Below, piece by piece: positions 12,594 through 13,699 of a stretch of DNA of 13,699 nucleotides; the first letter of the stretch is position 1; the number at the start of each line of letters is the position of its first letter. The notes beneath the pieces were generated by a model. The model worked only from the letters and a program-made list of their open reading frames with translations, did no database searches and had not been told where the DNA came from. A program made the position numbers and the translations under genes. The DNA is from Deltaproteobacteria bacterium UBA1386 (GTDB taxonomy: Bacteria; Desulfobacterota; Syntrophorhabdia; Syntrophorhabdales; Syntrophorhabdaceae): NCBI GenBank assembly GCA_002305765.1, contig DBQU01000002.1, positions 1 through 13,699 of the forward strand, written 5' to 3'.

Positions 12594-13223
12594 TTAGTAG
12601 TCCTCCAAGCTGTCGTCTTCTTCCATCGCCGACCGGAACGCGGCCGTTTCGGTGTGGTGTTCGCCCTTTCCAGTGGGCGGGATGATGCGCACTTCTGCCC
12701 CGGGTTCTAGGTTGAGATAGTCCTCAATCGCCCCTTGCACTTCCTGGAATGCCTCCGCGATGCAATCGAATTTCTCGATGTTGTCCGGGTCGGACGGGTC
12801 ATATCCGGGGCCTGCCGCGAGGGCGAGATAGATCTCTCGGGCGGTGCCTCCCACGGCCTGCAATGATCGATAGATGTCCAACAACACGGGGTCGAACTGG
12901 TCCGGGGCAAGGGGAGCGACCGGGGCGGCCTTGCGGTGAACGTACTGGTCAGTTGCGCCCTTGATGCTGGGTGTTGCCACGTCCGGGTGTGCCCCGAGAG
13001 CGGCCTTCTCGGCGTCGATGAATTTCCGGGCGGCGCTCATGATGGATGTCCGAAAGAAGTCCGAGAGGCTATCACCCCGCGCGGTCGCGATGTGCTCGAG
13101 AGCGGCCTTCTCCGGGGGAGTGAACCTGAGGGTGACGATGCTATTGCGGACGTCCTGGGGGTTCGCTTTTCGGACGTGCTTCCATCCCGGGAATCTCTTC
13201 GCAGCGGGGTCTTTTTTCTTCAT
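12594..13223 (-). CDS. MobC-like relaxosome accessory protein
   Basis: A 209-residue protein with a basic N-terminus (MKKKDPAAKRFPGWKHVRK) and a ribbon-helix-helix-like segment (about 28-70: SIVTLRFTPPEKAALEHIAT, then SLSDFFRTSIMSAARKFI), the layout of MobC/TraJ-type proteins that bind the transfer origin and help the relaxase. The rest is helical and acidic, ending MEEDDSLEDY. ATG 13223 is chosen because AGGAG lies about seven bases upstream, and it overlaps the previous stop by four bases; 25 in-frame codons further upstream are Ser/Arg-rich shadow. Its position directly before the relaxase supports the role. Confidence 0.8.
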   Translation of the reverse strand: MKKKDPAAKRFPGWKHVRKANPQDVRNSIVTLRFTPPEKAALEHIATARGDSLSDFFRTSIMSAARKFIDAEKAALGAHPDVATPSIKGATDQYVHRKAAPVAPLAPDQFDPVLLDIYRSLQAVGGTAREIYLALAAGPGYDPSDPDNIEKFDCIAEAFQEVQGAIEDYLNLEPGAEVRIIPPTGKGEHHTETAAFRSAMEEDDSLEDY

Positions 13224-13588
13224 GAGTGAGCTCCTTGAGGAACGTCTCGATGCCCGGGACCGAAGAGAAGGGCGAGGCCTGTCCGAGCCCTTCCCCATTG
13301 GCCGTTTTCGATTGCGCGTAATACGGCCAACCTTACTGGTTCCTCAATGACAGATACACGTGACAGCAGGGCAGCGTCAGGCAGGGAACGGCAGGCGGTC
13401 AGGGAGAGACGATGGGTGACGATAGGGTCGAGGTTGGGCGATGTGAGAGAGGTGGTCACGATGGGAATAGGGGTCGGCCTGAGCTTCGCGCGGCCGCCCC
13501 TGCTGCCCTCACGACTGCCTTCCTCTGTGCTCTTTTCTCGCCTCGAATGAGGCGACCCTACCTCGTGGATCAGGCGTATTCCTTCCAT
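13220..13588 (-). CDS. Hypothetical protein, 122 residues
   Basis: A protein of unknown family. The C-terminal half (IEEPVRLAVLRAIENGQWGRARTG) looks like an ordinary helix-rich domain; the N-terminal half is rich in Ser, Arg, Pro and Thr and less convincing. Support comes from its place: it starts 2 bp after the stop of the partial gene to its right and its stop overlaps the MobC-like start by four bases (ATGA). The Shine-Dalgarno is weak (a G-run eight bases before ATG 13588). The region also holds a hairpin that may belong to a transfer origin, so the DNA could serve two purposes. Confidence 0.5.
   Translation of the reverse strand: MEGIRLIHEVGSPHSRREKSTEEGSREGSRGGRAKLRPTPIPIVTTSLTSPNLDPIVTHRLSLTACRSLPDAALLSRVSVIEEPVRLAVLRAIENGQWGRARTGLALLFGPGHRDVPQGAHS
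13538..13555. other. Hairpin, candidate part of a transfer origin
   Basis: TCGCCTC-GAAT-GAGGCGA is a perfect 7-bp stem with a 4-base loop, just upstream of the MobC and relaxase genes, where oriT often lies in MOBP elements. A loosely IncP-nick-like ATTCCTGCC occurs at 13601-13609. Both could be chance inside the 122-residue gene. Confidence 0.25.
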
Positions 13589-13590
13589 CC

Positions 13591-13698
13591 TTATGCCCCC
13601 ATTCCTGCCTTCATCTCGGGGCGGTGGTGACCCTTCCTCTGGGCCTGTTCCTGGTCTTTTTTGGCTGCACGGACGGGGGCATTGTCCGGTGCTGTGGC
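13591..13698 (-). CDS. 3-prime end of a gene running off the right edge
   Basis: The last 35 codons and stop (TAA, 13591-13593) of a minus-strand gene continuing past the window. The visible end, PDNAPVRAAKKDQEQAQRKG then HHRPEMKAGMGA, is charged and Ala/Gln-rich like the tail of a soluble protein. It is in a different frame from the next gene, whose ATG follows 2 bp later. This shows the mobilization operon and its promoter begin outside the window. No family can be named from so short a piece. Confidence 0.6.
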   Translation of the reverse strand, partial: ATAPDNAPVRAAKKDQEQAQRKGHHRPEMKAGMGA

Positions 13699-13699
13699 C

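Noticed and set aside
1..13699. tRNA, rRNA or CRISPR content
   Set aside because: I saw no cloverleaf-like sequence, no rRNA-like tract and no regularly spaced repeats; this was by reading only, without a covariance search.

Overview
The window looks like part of a mobilizable genetic element (plasmid or integrated element) from a GC-rich Gram-negative bacterium. The Gram-negative call rests on two clear lipoprotein signal peptides and a conjugation-type coupling ATPase; a Desulfobacterota-like host is only a guess. Ribosome binding sites are strong GGAGG/GGAGGT motifs, and the visible promoters are sigma-70-like. I see no rRNA, tRNA, CRISPR array, transposase or integrase.

Layout. (1) Positions 1-1990, plus strand: a repeat-rich leader, an AbiEi-family antitoxin gene with no AbiEii toxin partner, then a HigB/HigA toxin-antitoxin operon with its own promoter and a palindrome over the -10 box. 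(2) Positions 2272-4886: a compact accessory cassette bounded by two 167-bp inverted repeats that differ at only 5 positions. It holds one minus-strand operon with its promoter inside: a small zinc-ribbon protein, a 50-residue ribbon-helix-helix protein, an 83-residue unknown, and two ankyrin-repeat proteins sharing a C-terminal tail. (3) Positions 5152-13699, minus strand: a long, tightly packed mobilization operon that enters from beyond the right edge and ends in a clear intrinsic terminator at 5152-5184. In transcription order it encodes the end of an unknown protein, a 122-residue protein, a MobC-like accessory protein, a MOBP/VirD2-type relaxase, a zinc-ribbon/proline-rich membrane protein, a lipoprotein, two small membrane proteins, a VirD4/TraD-type coupling ATPase, a coiled-coil protein, a charged protein, a 91-residue protein, a zinc-ribbon protein, a glycine-zipper lipoprotein and an exported protein.

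How it fits together. The relaxase, its accessory protein and the coupling ATPase are the core needed to process DNA and hand it to a type IV secretion channel. No VirB4-type ATPase or other channel gene lies in the window, so self-transfer cannot be claimed. The envelope proteins co-transcribed with the core are unfamiliar and may form a lineage-specific transfer accessory set. The toxin-antitoxin genes and the ankyrin cassette look like stability or defence cargo.

Most notable: the inverted-repeat-bounded ankyrin cassette; the 311-bp out-of-frame overlap between the coupling ATPase and the coiled-coil gene; a 35-bp in-frame repeat shared by the relaxase and the charged protein; and the recurrence of small zinc ribbons in both operons.
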